From positions 979,001 through 1,043,000 of the forward strand of contig JAQFVV010000256.1 of NCBI GenBank assembly GCA_028023455.1: a DNA stretch of 64,000 bases, given 5' to 3'. Numbering within the stretch: the stretch's first letter is position 1; each line of letters starts with the position of its first letter. Made by a program: the position numbers and the translations under genes. Below, in pieces: positions 10,462 through 20,944 of the stretch. Under the pieces are notes generated by a model. It was not told where the DNA came from. It did not search any database and saw only the letters and a list, made by a program, of their open reading frames with translations. This DNA is from Epiperipatus broadwayi (Eukaryota; Onychophora; Udeonychophora; Euonychophora; Peripatidae).

Positions 10462-13400
10462 AGTGTTTTGTATCTATTGATCTGTTCTAAGCATTTCTAT
10501 GACTACTTGAAATCATGGAGATTAGTAGTTCTTATGTAATATAAATGTTTTAACATATATGCATATTTTTGAAACAATTTAATTTTTAAAACATAGACAT
10601 TAAGTCATAAAAAAAATTAGTAGTAAATTATAATGCAGTTACAAAAAAGTCAATCTAACAATGAATCACCAAAATATAAAATGGATGACAGAAATTATTT
10701 TTAATGATACTCATATGATCATGTGAATTTCTTTTTGAATTTAAATTTATGAATTTTTTAACAATAATTTTTTTAACTCTCTGCAAATTACTATTGTACA
10801 GTACAAAGTCTGAGTTTTTTTAAAAAAATGTGTAGAGTTTAATGTGTAATTACTACTATCAGCAAGCAAAATAAATTTTAATCATTTGGAATTTATATCT
10901 TTATTCTAATGATTAAAAAAAGCACTCTTATAAGCTTTATAATTAGAATATGACTTTGTTTCAAAGTACAAAAGCAAAACAATGTGTTTCTGAAATTGTT
11001 ATGAATACTCAGTTGTTGTTGTAATCATATATTATTCTATACTAAGTTTAAATTAATATTATTTGCTTGAAATATAACTGATTTCTTTATTTTTAAGCAA
11101 ATCTATACTGATGAAGTAAATTACCATTAGCACCTAGTCAAAATTCTCATAAGTCTGAATATCTCACTATTTAAAGACAATATGATGTTTCAATTAAAAT
11201 TAGCCAATTATTTTGAATTGGGCAAGACAACCCCAAACAAATTTCAAAAATTTATCTTAGGTAGAAATATCATGTACTTATAGAAATTGTATACTTTTTT
11301 AGTAATTTTGTTATTTGCTTATATTACATAGATTTATATACAATTGTCATTCTATGTTAGTGATTCTGCACATCTTTAAGCTTTTGATTTTACATTTATA
11401 AATGGGAAATTGTTACAGATACTTTCAATTAGTCATTTATATTTAAATGTGCATTTGTGTAATTATAAAAAGCATTGTGTTTTATATTCTACCCTTTTAA
11501 AATCAAATCCAATCTGCTTTACATAAAATAGGATTATGTTCTGTCTTTATGATTAGTGATGTATCAAGATTTGGTACAGCTAATAAAGGAGGTTTTTGTG
11601 AAACTTGTGTCATTATATTTTATAACTTAGAAATTTCTCATTCGCAATGAGCTCAGTAGAATACACTTTAATGATTTGATCCATATATTTTAATTAATAG
11701 TTTTTTATATAATAAATTATATAACTGATTATTTTACAAACTTGTCATGTCAATATCACTGGTTCAGTATTTATTATAGTTTTTGCGTTGAAAGTAAACA
11801 AAGCTCAAATATTGCTGGATTTGTTTTTCTTTTGATATTTTATGTTTATAATATAAAAATGTATTATATATCACTTTCAGAATATTAATGCAATTCTGTT
11901 CATTTGCAAATAATACTCTGGATACTCTTTTAATCTGGATAAAATTAAGAGACTATTAGTAAGCTTTTAAATTTTCATTTTTTCCAGGTTTCATTATTAT
12001 ATTAAGAAGTTACATAAAAGTAATATTAAAATTAACAAAGAAAATAAGACATATGTTTTAAATAAATTGTAAAAAAAATGCTTTAGTAAATAATACTTTT
12101 ATAAATTAATAAACTTGTTATGAATTTTGTATTTATATTTTATTTTTACAAGAGTTTATATAACCTTTATTTAAATTATGCTTTTTCTTTTTTTCTGAAA
12201 AAATAACTGAAAACTTTACTTTCTTCATGGATGCATATTTAAAAATGATTAAGTAAGAAAATAAAACTAATCTCTAAATAATTTGATATAAAGTTTTCTA
12301 CAAGAAATAAATAGTTGATTTGTATGGCAAAAAAATAAATGTTTTATATAATATAATAATATATTGTAAATGTATACCCAATGTATATTGAAATTGATTG
12401 TTATTATTTTATTTAATATTTAAATTTCAGAAATGTACAGATATGTATTATTAAATTCTTACCTAATTTAGAAAAAATTATTAATCCAAAAATATCTTAT
12501 TTTGTAGATTTTTCTCAGAAACATTCAAATTTAAAATAGTTTTTATTTTGTTTTAATACGTTTCTCAAAGAAGTTGTTATAATATATTATTTTCTAATAA
12601 TATTAAGTTAATAAGCTGCTAATTCTAGTCAGTAAATAAATGACTCAATGTTTATAAATGCATATTTCATCATCAAAACTGGTCTTTAGTTAATTACATT
12701 AGTGCATTTGCCACTTTAAAAATGCTAATATATTCGGCTTTCCATTTTGATATCTCAGTGCAATTTGTGTTAATATTTCTAAAAAGTTATTTAATTTCAT
12801 TTTATAAATATTAATAACATTTTTGCGGTAAATGTTAACAGCTATCAGTTTGTAAACCATTCTCATTTTTAAAAACATATTTGAATTTGTACTTTTTATT
12901 TATTTTTTTTAAAAATAAACTTTATTTAAAAAACTTAAATAATCTAATAATGTCCCAAAGAAGGAAACATGCATTTAATTTAAATTCTCATTTTCTGTTA
13001 TTATTGAAACTTTAGATTATATTTAACATTGATTATTTAACAATCTGTTTTATTTATATAATTCTTTGTGATAGACTTTTTATTAATCAATGCCAGTTAT
13101 AGAATCCATCTTTAAATACACATTCAATTCTTACTTTTTATCTTCTCATTCCATCCTCTTTATTTTCTTTACTAATATATTTTTAATTTATTTATTGGGT
13201 TTTTTTAAGCAAAAAAAATTTTTTTAACTATATAATCAAATTATAAAAGTATGGAATGTATAATAAAAAATAAAATAATGAGCAAGATTTGATAGAAAAT
13301 TATTTAGAATTATTGAAAACCAATTTTTAAATTAGAAATAAAATAATGTATAAAATAGAAAAAAATTAACAAGAGAGAATGAAAATATGGATTTTAAATT

Positions 13401-13735
13401 TTACTACATTCTGCTAATAAATATTAGATTTTTTTAATTTTATATTTACGAATAAATACTTTATAAATATATGTATATTAAACTTTCTGCTCAAATGCAT
13501 ATAAAATAGGAGAATCATTTTTTGATTATAATATTCCTGCAGTATTCACTGTCTAAAAATCCATTGATTTATTTATCATGATTTTAAAAATATATAATAA
13601 AAAAATTAGAAATTAATAAAAAAAAATAATGATAATTTTTAAAATTATATTACAACCATTATATACTACAATTATTAAATGCTACATTAAATCACAAGTA
13701 AATAGCTCTGCAAAGACAAGCAAATACTTGAAATT
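8860..13735. other. Very AT-rich filler with simple repeats
   Basis: The stretch contains TTTA/TAAA-rich tracts around 9650-10250 and two AT microsatellites (listed separately). The minus-strand frame at 9214-9447 has no recognisable motif. I see no gene. Confidence 0.45.
10351..10457. repeat. Two (AT)n microsatellites
   Basis: (AT)12 at 10351-10374 sits inside a palindrome, CCCAATAT...ATATTGGG. A second (AT) run occupies about 10408-10457. Confidence 0.95.
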
Positions 13736-13743
13736 AAAACAGA

Positions 13744-13965
13744 CAAAACTCTCCATACCCTAGCACCATTCAGTGGTAGCCAGAGTAATCAATGGATGCC
13801 AGAAGCTTTGTGCATAAAATCCCTATCTAGTGCCTACTCATCCAATATCCCCAGACTAGTTTCTAGCTTGTGGCTTTCATCAGTGAGAAGATTTGGATCT
13901 GAAAGCACTGCACCTAGATCTTAAGATCTAATGCAAGCATAAGAAATGGTGTTCATGTGATATTT
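13744..13965 (-). mobile_element. Solo hammerhead-bearing repeat fragment
   Basis: A partial monomer of the family in the 6.4-8.3 kb array. It starts on the plus strand with AAAACTCTCCATACC, carries a complete hammerhead at 13840-13898, and ends after GAAAGCACTGCACCTAGATC and a short joined piece (AAATGGTGTTCATGTGAT). About half a monomer is missing. Confidence 0.75.
13840..13898 (-). ncRNA. Hammerhead ribozyme, complete core
   Basis: This is the copy with the most complete core. Read on the minus strand (59 nt): AUCCAA, internal loop AUC, UUCUCA, CUGAUGA, A, stem II AGC, loop CACAA, GCU, A, GAA, AC, loop UA, GU, then C17 (GUC triplet), and the return strand UGGGGA, internal loop UA, UUGGAU. 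Stem I has six plus six pairs (with GU wobbles) around an asymmetric internal loop, as in natural type I hammerheads, where that loop contacts loop II. Stem III is only two pairs, as in Penelope-like and retrozyme hammerheads. The usual G10.1-C11.1 pair is an A-A mismatch, which may lower activity. Cleavage is predicted after C of GUC. Confidence 0.75.
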
Positions 13966-16740
13966 AATAGTTTATTACTTGAAAATACTTGTTCTTCTTG
14001 ATATTTTTTTATAAAATTGATCCAGTTTTTATCAGTCATAAATATATAAACCTTTTTTAAATGTTTTTATTATATAGTTGAAAATTTAGTAGTAATAAGA
14101 TTAAGTGTATATATTTTTTAATATTTATTTTTATTGATGCTAATGTCTATACTTCAGATATATATGTACATTTTATTTGTTTTCTACTCTATAATCTATA
14201 CATTCTTAATTTGTATCATTGTAATGTACAGTATACTGTGTGTACATATTTAAAAATCATTTACACAGTTTATTTATTTGTTAAAAACATATTTATTAGT
14301 CAATATTAACTATGGATTTTAAGTATTCACAGGAGAGGGAAGTTGGAATAAATATCATGGATAACAGTGGGTCTATTGAAATTTTTTTTTTAATTATCAC
14401 ATATACAAAACATTTCTTGCACTATATTCACTATTCATTATGTTATTTATATATCCCATAAAGGTATTTTCCAATTTAAAAAATCCATTTTTTTATTTTA
14501 CAAATTTCTGCTTAAATATGTAGATTCTAAGTTTTACTTTTATAGTTTGTTATATTTTTAAAAAAAAAGATGGTTATTTTTTCTTCAAAAAGTTTTTTTT
14601 TTTTTTTACTTTTAAAAAAATGAATGAATTTTTAAAACTTTTTTTTTTTTTAATTTTATGTACTGAACCTGTAAGCCTCTACCTCCTTTTAGCTTTGGAG
14701 CAATTGATAATATCTTTTAAAATCCTATAAGATGCTGATTAATTAAAATATTGAATTATTGACTTTTCAGATCTAATACTGCAAGGCGTTTCTGCCAGTC
14801 ATTGTTTAATATTCTTCTTGGAGAGAAGTCTGATTCTGATTCATTTGTAGAACTATTTGCTTCTTAGAAAACGCAATACTTTGTTGAGACTTGATTGATT
14901 ACTTTCTGTGGATTTTATTTATATTTAAAGAGGTGTTTTTATTTTTAAAAAAATACTGTATACATAGTAAGCCATTAGTTCACTTTCTACTAGTTTGAAA
15001 ATTTGTTTCTTTAATTCCTGATATTTTTAATTCTTTTATTTTATTGATTTTATTATGTGCTAATAAATCCAGAAAATTCATTATATAAAAAGAATGTGTG
15101 GGATTATAAATATTTTATAATTTATCACAAGTTTCAAAAATATGATTACAGGCTCTAAAAAAAATGCTCCTACTTATATGTTGAAAGTGTAAAAATGCTG
15201 AATTGAGAATAAACAAATATATAAAAACTTGCACTTGAATAAAATAAGTCGAAATGTTGAATAACAAAAATACTATATACATATCTGAATTTAGAACAGG
15301 TTGTATTGTCTCTGTTTAATAAAGTTTATTTAAACGTCTTTGAATTATTAATTTCACTCCTTGAAATCAAATTGTAATCTTTACTGTCTATATAACTATA
15401 TTAGACCATGTATAAAGATATATTTCTACCATTATTGTTTAAAGAAGGTTGCCTTAGCAACATATTGAGATTGTTGTTTGTTATTGATATTGGTATTGTT
15501 TAAGTGTTGACTGCTTTCATGGATTTCCATATATAATAAAAAAATATTTGATCTTTAATAAAAATTAAAAGTCTGCCTCTAAAGTTAAAGTTGTTATAAT
15601 AATTTTAATATGATAAATATTAATTAGTACTGTAGCTGTCAACAAGTACATGCAAAAAATATACAGCAAAATATCATGTTTGGAAGATGAATTGATATAA
15701 TATTATAGGTTATTTGTCAAAAAAATGCAAGTGCTTTACATCTGCTCTGCAGTTTCTTTAATTCTTTCTGTTCAATACTTTAACTTTCAGCTATATATGA
15801 TTACTTTTTCTATTTTTTTATCTTCATTTTTTTTTTATCTTCCACAGAATTTTTCAACATTTTAAATAATTATTTTCTTTCTAAGTATATATCAAATCCA
15901 CCCCCCTCTAGTTTATGATTTCCTCAATAAATCTCTTTTTTTTTTCAGCATAGCAAATCTCATTTTTTCAATTTATATCTCCATTTCCTTCAAAAATTCA
16001 TAGCTCTAAAGCCTTTAATATTTTCCATGTCTCTTTTTCTTTTCAATTAAATCTCTACTCCTTATAAAGACACACATTTAAGAAGCCACTTTTAAAGTAC
16101 AACTACAATTAACAAATTAACAAATTTTCATAATACATGTTTAACTTCTTTATCAATATTTCCATGTATTTACATACACTAAAACCTTTATCATTCTTAC
16201 TAGAGCCACTAATTTCAGTTTAATTGTACCTCAAACTGTGTTACAAAATTTAACTATCTCTGTTAACATTTTGTTAATCCTATTTTTGATATTTTCAATC
16301 ATTGCTAAATCACTTATTAAATCTTTCTGATTTTCATGTTAATGTATTTCTTATCCAAAACATATTTTTGAATAACTATTAACAAAAAGATATCTACATC
16401 CCCCTATCTATATCTATCTGATCTGTATAAAGACTATTTAATATTACAAATATTGTTCATTTTTGCACAATTTTTTTAATAGTCATCTTTCTTTTCTTTT
16501 CTTCAAAATGTCCAAATACACCAAATTTTTTATCAAAAGGTTTTCTTAATTAATAAAACAAATATTAATTTATATATATATCAAATAATAATTTTAATTT
16601 TAATTTTAGCATCTTTTGAACGTTATCTTATCTAAATTCAAACTACTCTTCAGGTATCAACATGTCTAACTCATTACGAATGTAATATATATGTGACTTG
16701 CTTTATTAATTATTTATATGTCATTGTCAACTATTATCAT
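13966..16740. other. AT-rich sequence; pyrimidine-biased tract at 15770-16680
   Basis: There is no gene. The plus strand becomes distinctly T/C-rich from about 15770 to the LINE 3' end at 16740, so the minus strand is purine-rich there, as in LINE sense strands. Its translation is broken and I could not match a domain, so it may be further decayed LINE sequence. Confidence 0.4.
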
Positions 16741-16744
16741 TCCA

Positions 16745-17820
16745 CTGCAGGATGAAGGTCTCTCCAAGTTCAATCCATCTTTTCTTATCTCTAGCCTCTC
16801 TTCTTTACATCTCTGCTGCACACTTTCTTATTTCATTCATCCATCTCATATGTGGCCTCTTTCTGGGTCTTTTACAATCTCTTGGAATTCCAATTAAGAT
16901 TTTAGTTGTTCATCTATTATCATCTTTTCTAGCAATGTGTCCAGCCCAACTCCAGTCTATTAACTTTTTCAATGATATCAGTAATACCTGTTTGTTCTCT
17001 TACCCATATATTATGTTTTCCATCTTTTCTTGCTACTCCTAACATGGATTTCTCCATACTTTTTTGACTGATTTGAAGTCTCTTTGTATTGCTCTTCTAT
17101 TAAGTGTCCATGTCTCAGATCCATAAATAAGAACTGATAAACCACATCAAAAACCTTCCTTTTCAAACACATAGGCATGTTTCATTTTAATATTAAGTTA
17201 TTTCTATCAAAAGCACTCCAATTTATGTTTCCAGCTGTAGTAATAATCTGACCAATTTATTAATAGTTGTTAACTTCTTCTAAATCATCATAATCAATAT
17301 TCATTTTCAACTTCTGAGAAAAACCATTAAACATTACTTTAGTCTTTTTAACATTTACCTTTAGTCCTATTTGCAAGAACAACTATGTCATCTGCAAAAT
17401 CTAAGTGACTTAAATAATGTCCCTTTACTTTTTTTCCTTTAGCTTTCCATTTTAATCCACAAAATACATTCTTGCAGCACTACTGTAAAAAATATATGGA
17501 GTCAACTTGTCTTACACTCTTCTCAGTATTAATCTTCCTATTATCATTATGTAATCTAATTATTGCTGTTGCATTTTTATAATTGTCCAATGCTTTAATC
17601 ACTGAAAAAATGCTTATAGAATCAAATGTCTTTTCATAATCTCAAACTCAAAGCATAATGTCAACTTATATTCATTGGTCTTTTCTATAACTTCTCTCAA
17701 TACTTGGATATGATCTACTGTATCAAGACCATTTTTAAATTCATCTTGTTCTCTTGGTTGGTTAAACTCCAATGTTCTCCATGGACAAGTTTGTTAATTA
17801 TTTTGGTAAAAATTTTGTGT
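16745..17820 (-). pseudogene. RTE-type LINE, reverse transcriptase C-terminal half
   Basis: Minus-strand frames, broken by a few stops, read through known RTE-clade blocks in the right order. Near 17760-17700 is FKNGLDTVDHIQVL, then EKTNEYKL and a degraded KTFDS block. Near 17420-17380 is LDFADDIVVLA, the catalytic FADD box. Further on come ETWTLNRRAI-like sequence, then KSMLGVARKDGKHN and WVREQTG. The C-terminus reads LGWAGHIARKDDN, KRPRKRPHMRWMNEIRK and, near 16755, WIELGETF. The frame at 16752-17042 (plus) is merely antisense to this. The element is dead. Confidence 0.85.
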
Positions 17821-17821
17821 G

Positions 17822-17862
17822 TGTGTGTGTATATGTATATATATATATATATATATATAGAA

Positions 17863-17894
<32 letters not shown>
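17822..17894. repeat. (GT)n/(AT)n microsatellite
   Basis: A GT run grades into AT repeats, interrupted by GAATC. It lies between the LINE fragment and the foldback at 17910. Confidence 0.9.
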
Positions 17895-17897
<3 letters not shown>

Positions 17898-17909
17898 CAG
17901 ATTCTTAAC

Positions 17910-18305
17910 TAAACCAGACTAGCCAAAGAAAATGAACTGTAAAACACAACTAATGGTTCACTGCTACAAGCAGACTTCTCAAGTATAAAGGACTACAAAA
18001 TAACAGCAAATTTATATTAAATATTACCCACAATTTGACTTACATCCAACACATTCTTATAGTAAAAGAACTTTTAAATAAGTTAATTGCTTCAGAATCA
18101 TAATATTTTAATAATAAAAATTCTGAAGCAATTAACTTATTTAAAAGTTTTTTTAAATATTAAAGATATCTGGAATGTAAATGGAATTGTAATATTTAGT
18201 ATAAAATTGCTATCTTGTAATCCTTTACATTTTGGGAAGTCTTCTTGTAGCAGGGAAGCCATTGGTTGTGTTTTAGAGTTTACTTTCCTTGGCTAGTCTG
18301 GTTGG
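17910..18305. mobile_element. Foldback element inserted in the RTE LINE
   Basis: Imperfect arms of about 190 bp (17910-18101 and 18118-18305) are inverted copies. The outer ends pair as AACCAGACTAGCCAA with TTGGCTAGTCTGGTT, and the innermost about 30 bp (CTTTTAAATAAGTTAATTG and its complement) form a perfect hairpin with a 16-base loop. LINE reverse-transcriptase sequence lies on both sides, so the foldback interrupts the LINE. No coding capacity is visible. Confidence 0.8.
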
Positions 18306-18309
18306 GATA

Positions 18310-18735
18310 ATTTTGATTATTTTACTGACTAGTTTAGTTTTAGGCTTTTAATGTTTATATATAATCTCAATAATATCTGGATATAAGATTAAACTTATTG
18401 TTCTATAATCCTCCATCTTACTCAATTAGTCTTTTGGGGTTTTTTTGTTTCATAAAAAGCTTTATAAATTATTAACTATTTTTAATTTTCTTTCCCTCCA
18501 ATTTTTAATAGTTGAACTAGAATTTCATCAATTCTCTGTTTTTCCTGTCTTCATCTCAGATATGGCTTTTGTCATCTCATCCTTCATTATAGTACAATAT
18601 ATTTCATCTATATTTGCATGTAATGTGCAAATAGACTTCACATCTCTTTGGAATCTATTTAAGCTCTCTATTAATAATTTATTTTTGTTTTAATTAGTGT
18701 TATATTTTGTTGTGCTGCTTTTTTTCAGTCAAGAT
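18310..18735 (-). pseudogene. RTE-type LINE, N-terminal part of reverse transcriptase
   Basis: Upstream continuation of the LINE at 16745-17820, beyond the foldback. The minus strand reads DEMTKAISEMKTGK, the RTE block preceding the GPDG motif, then fragments around VQLLKIGGKE and ISLI before frameshifts. The frame at 18445-18693 on the plus strand is antisense to it. Confidence 0.7.
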
Positions 18736-18876
18736 ATTTTTATTCTACTATAAATTAAAAACAAAACTTCCTTAAACAGGCAAAACTCTTCACATAGTAG
18801 TGCCACCCTGTGCCAACCAGAGTAATCAATGGATGCCAGAAGGCTTGTGCATAAAATTCCTATCTAGTGCTTACTC

Positions 18877-18934
18877 ATCCAATATCCCAGACTAGTTTCT
18901 GACTTGTGGCCTTCATCAGTGAAGAGCCTTGGAT
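18877..18934 (-). ncRNA. Hammerhead ribozyme, intact CUGAUGA core
   Basis: On the minus strand: AUCCAA, GGC, UCUUCA, CUGAUGA, A, stem II GGC with loop CACAA and GUC (one GU pair), A, GAAAC, UA, GUC, then UGGGAUAUUGGAU. One G is missing from the returning stem I strand (58 instead of 59 nt), which shortens stem I. Confidence 0.7.
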
Positions 18935-19369
18935 CTGAGAGCACTGCACCTAGATCTTAGGATCCAATGCAATCCTCTAGCAGCCACCTGTTTTATCTCT
19001 ACTTAACTACAAAACTATGAGAATGAAATTGAAAACACAATAATATTTTCAATCTACTGTATGGAGAGTTTTGCTTGTTTAATAACAGTTCTGTGCTAGC
19101 ATAAGAGATGGTGATCATGTGATGTTTGGTGGTTTAACACCAATTCTGTCTAATAGTATAGTGGTGGCTATGGTTGTTAAAGTGTCAAAAACACCAAAAT
19201 GTATGGGTGCAGAACTGAGTTCAGACCCATATGACTATATAAGCTATTGAGTTTAGACTGAAAATATTATTGTGTTTTCAATTTCATTCTCATAGTTTTG
19301 TAGTTAAGTAAGATAAAAGGTGACTGCTGGAGGGTTGCATTGGATCCTAAGATCTAGCAGTGCTCTCAG

Positions 19370-19428
19370 ATCCAAGGCTCCTCACTAATGAAGGCCACAA
19401 GCCAGAAACTAGTCTGGGGATATTGGAT
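19370..19428 (+). ncRNA. Hammerhead ribozyme, best stem pairing
   Basis: The 59-nt motif reads AUCCAA, loop GGC, UCCUCA, core CUAAUGA, A, stem II GGC with loop CACAA and GCC, A, GAA, AC, UA, GU, C, return strand UGGGGA, loop UA, UUGGAU. All of stem I and stem II pairs. The only core fault is G5 to A. Reverting that base gives the family consensus seen at 13840 and 18877. Confidence 0.75.
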
Positions 19429-19844
19429 GAGTAGGCACTAGATGAGGATTTTATGCATAAGCCTTCTGGCATTCATTGATTACTCTGGTTGGCACAGAGT
19501 GGCACTACTGTATGGAGAGTTTTGCCTGTTTAATAAGTTATGTGCTAGCATAAAAGATGGTTATCATGTGATTTTTTGTGGTTTAAAACTTCTTTAATTT
19601 TGCAAATTTTTTATTTCATTATATTCCTTTTATAAAAATATTTATTTATCTGTTTTATTAGATGTGATATGTTGGACTATTTCCATCATCTATGAGTGAA
19701 TGTTGAATGTACAGAAAATTCTAAACTTTATTTAAAATTTCAAATACAAACAACTTGTTAGTAATAACACACAATTAGACAACACAGGTTAGTAATTACA
19801 CAATGTTTTGAGTAATATTAAGGTGCTTCTGGCCTGATATGCAC

Positions 19845-19930
19845 AGTCACCGTATTTGCATAGAAGTTGAACTCGCATCTTTAGATTCTTGAATATCGAA
19901 TTTAAGGCAAATACTCAACCAACTGAGCTA
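19845..19930 (-). mobile_element. tRNA-Leu-like SINE head or pseudo-tRNA
   Basis: The minus strand shows box A TAGCTCAGTTGGTTGAG, an anticodon-like loop CTTAAAT (TAA) and box B GCGAGTTCAACTTC at tRNA spacing. Stems are imperfect, so it is a tRNA-derived repeat, not a working gene. It is a different family from the valine-like SINE. Confidence 0.6.
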
Positions 19931-20094
19931 TTCTATCAAAATCAACAGATAGTAGAAATTTGATATATTTACATATTAGGGTTGGTTCAAATCCTCCTGA
20001 GTTCTTAAATTTTTTTCCTATGTCCTTCAATTTATTTATTTATTTTTTAATATTAATTTTTCCTAAGAGTAAAATTAATTAAAGGCTTCCATAC

Positions 20095-20791
20095 ATTATG
20101 TATTGCCACACTGGGTTGACATATGATTTTTTACCATTGTCTTATGAACAGTTTCCTTGAATTTTCTTATATGCATTTTTTCCCTCTTTATCCAATATTT
20201 TTATTTTTTCCCAATTAAACATATGCACATTAGTACACTTTTCTTTTAATCATTAGCTTGTGTTCTTTCAATTGCTGCTCAACAGGGTGACTCACCAATA
20301 TATTTCCTCCACCATTCACATGGTATTTCATAGATGTACTTTTTGTTCTTCAGCCTTTCCCGTTTAGTATTAGTAAAAGTAAGAATTCCTTGAAGTGTTG
20401 TAGGGCTTTGGAAAGCTGTTCTAATGTTATATTGATTGCAGATTTTTTTAATTTGTCTGCCATTTCTGGTATGTATGGATATACTACAGTACTAATAATT
20501 GTTTTTCTTTTTTGTGTCTCTTTGTGTTGTCTATAAAAGATTTTCTTAATGACTACTGATGGATGTTTAGTTTATGTGAATTTTTCTTTTTCCAAATCAC
20601 TGGTTTCTGAACAAACATCTTTTGTCTGTTCCATAGTGATAGTACAATTCCATGTTTAGTGCTTCTGGCATGATTGGATATATATGCCAAGTATTTGCCA
20701 GTGTGTGTTGGTTTCCTATACACTGTTGCTTTTACTTTGCATATTAAGCCAGCAACACCTAAAGAAAATTGGAGAATACTACTACTCAAAA
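20095..20791 (-). pseudogene. Penelope-like element: RT end and GIY-YIG endonuclease
   Basis: The frame at 20553-20789 reads VYRKPTHTGKYLAYISNHA, the diagnostic Penelope-like reverse-transcriptase block (VYRKPTHT, then SNHP-like). Downstream, across frameshifts, come VVYPYIPEMADKLKK and YIYEIPCE followed by YIGESPC, the GIY-YIG endonuclease start, then FNWEKIKILDKEG near the C-terminus. The fragment is 5' truncated, missing the reverse-transcriptase catalytic core, and broken by several stops. Confidence 0.85.
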
Positions 20792-20944
20792 TGATGTGTA
20801 ATTACTAACCTGTATTGTCTAATTGTGTATTATTATAACAAGTTGTTCATATTTGAAAAGTTTAATTAAAGTTTCGAATTTTCTGTACATTCAACATTCA
20901 TTCATAGTTAATGGAAATAGTCCACCATATCACATCTAATAATA

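Larger units (their letters stand above)
18775..19590. mobile_element. Inverted pair of hammerhead-bearing repeats
   Basis: A minus-sense partial monomer (18775-about 19053) is joined to a plus-sense monomer and a partial second one (19054-about 19590). The start word CTACTGTATGGAGAG recurs at 19054 and 19505, giving a monomer length of 451 bp. Arms of about 290 bp (18775-19065 and 19245-19540) would pair as a giant hairpin. Each half carries a hammerhead (18877-18934 minus, 19370-19428 plus). The insertion lies directly between the RTE LINE and a Penelope-like fragment. Confidence 0.8.
19657..20941. mobile_element. Penelope-like insertion bounded by 149-bp inverted repeats
   Basis: Arms at 19657-19805 and 20793-20941 are inverted copies with few differences, from ATTAGATGTGATATG to TTAGTAATTACACA. 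Between them lie a tRNA-like relic and a minus-strand Penelope-like reverse transcriptase/endonuclease fragment whose 5' end abuts the right arm. Inverted partial terminal repeats are a known feature of Penelope-like insertions. Confidence 0.75.

Noticed and set aside
19366-19460. Hammerhead with a longer stem III using ACTAGT and a later GCACTAG
   Set aside because: That pairing leaves no correct U16.1-H17 triplet. The two-pair stem III with GUC directly after UA gives a standard cleavage site and lets UGGGGA pair in stem I.
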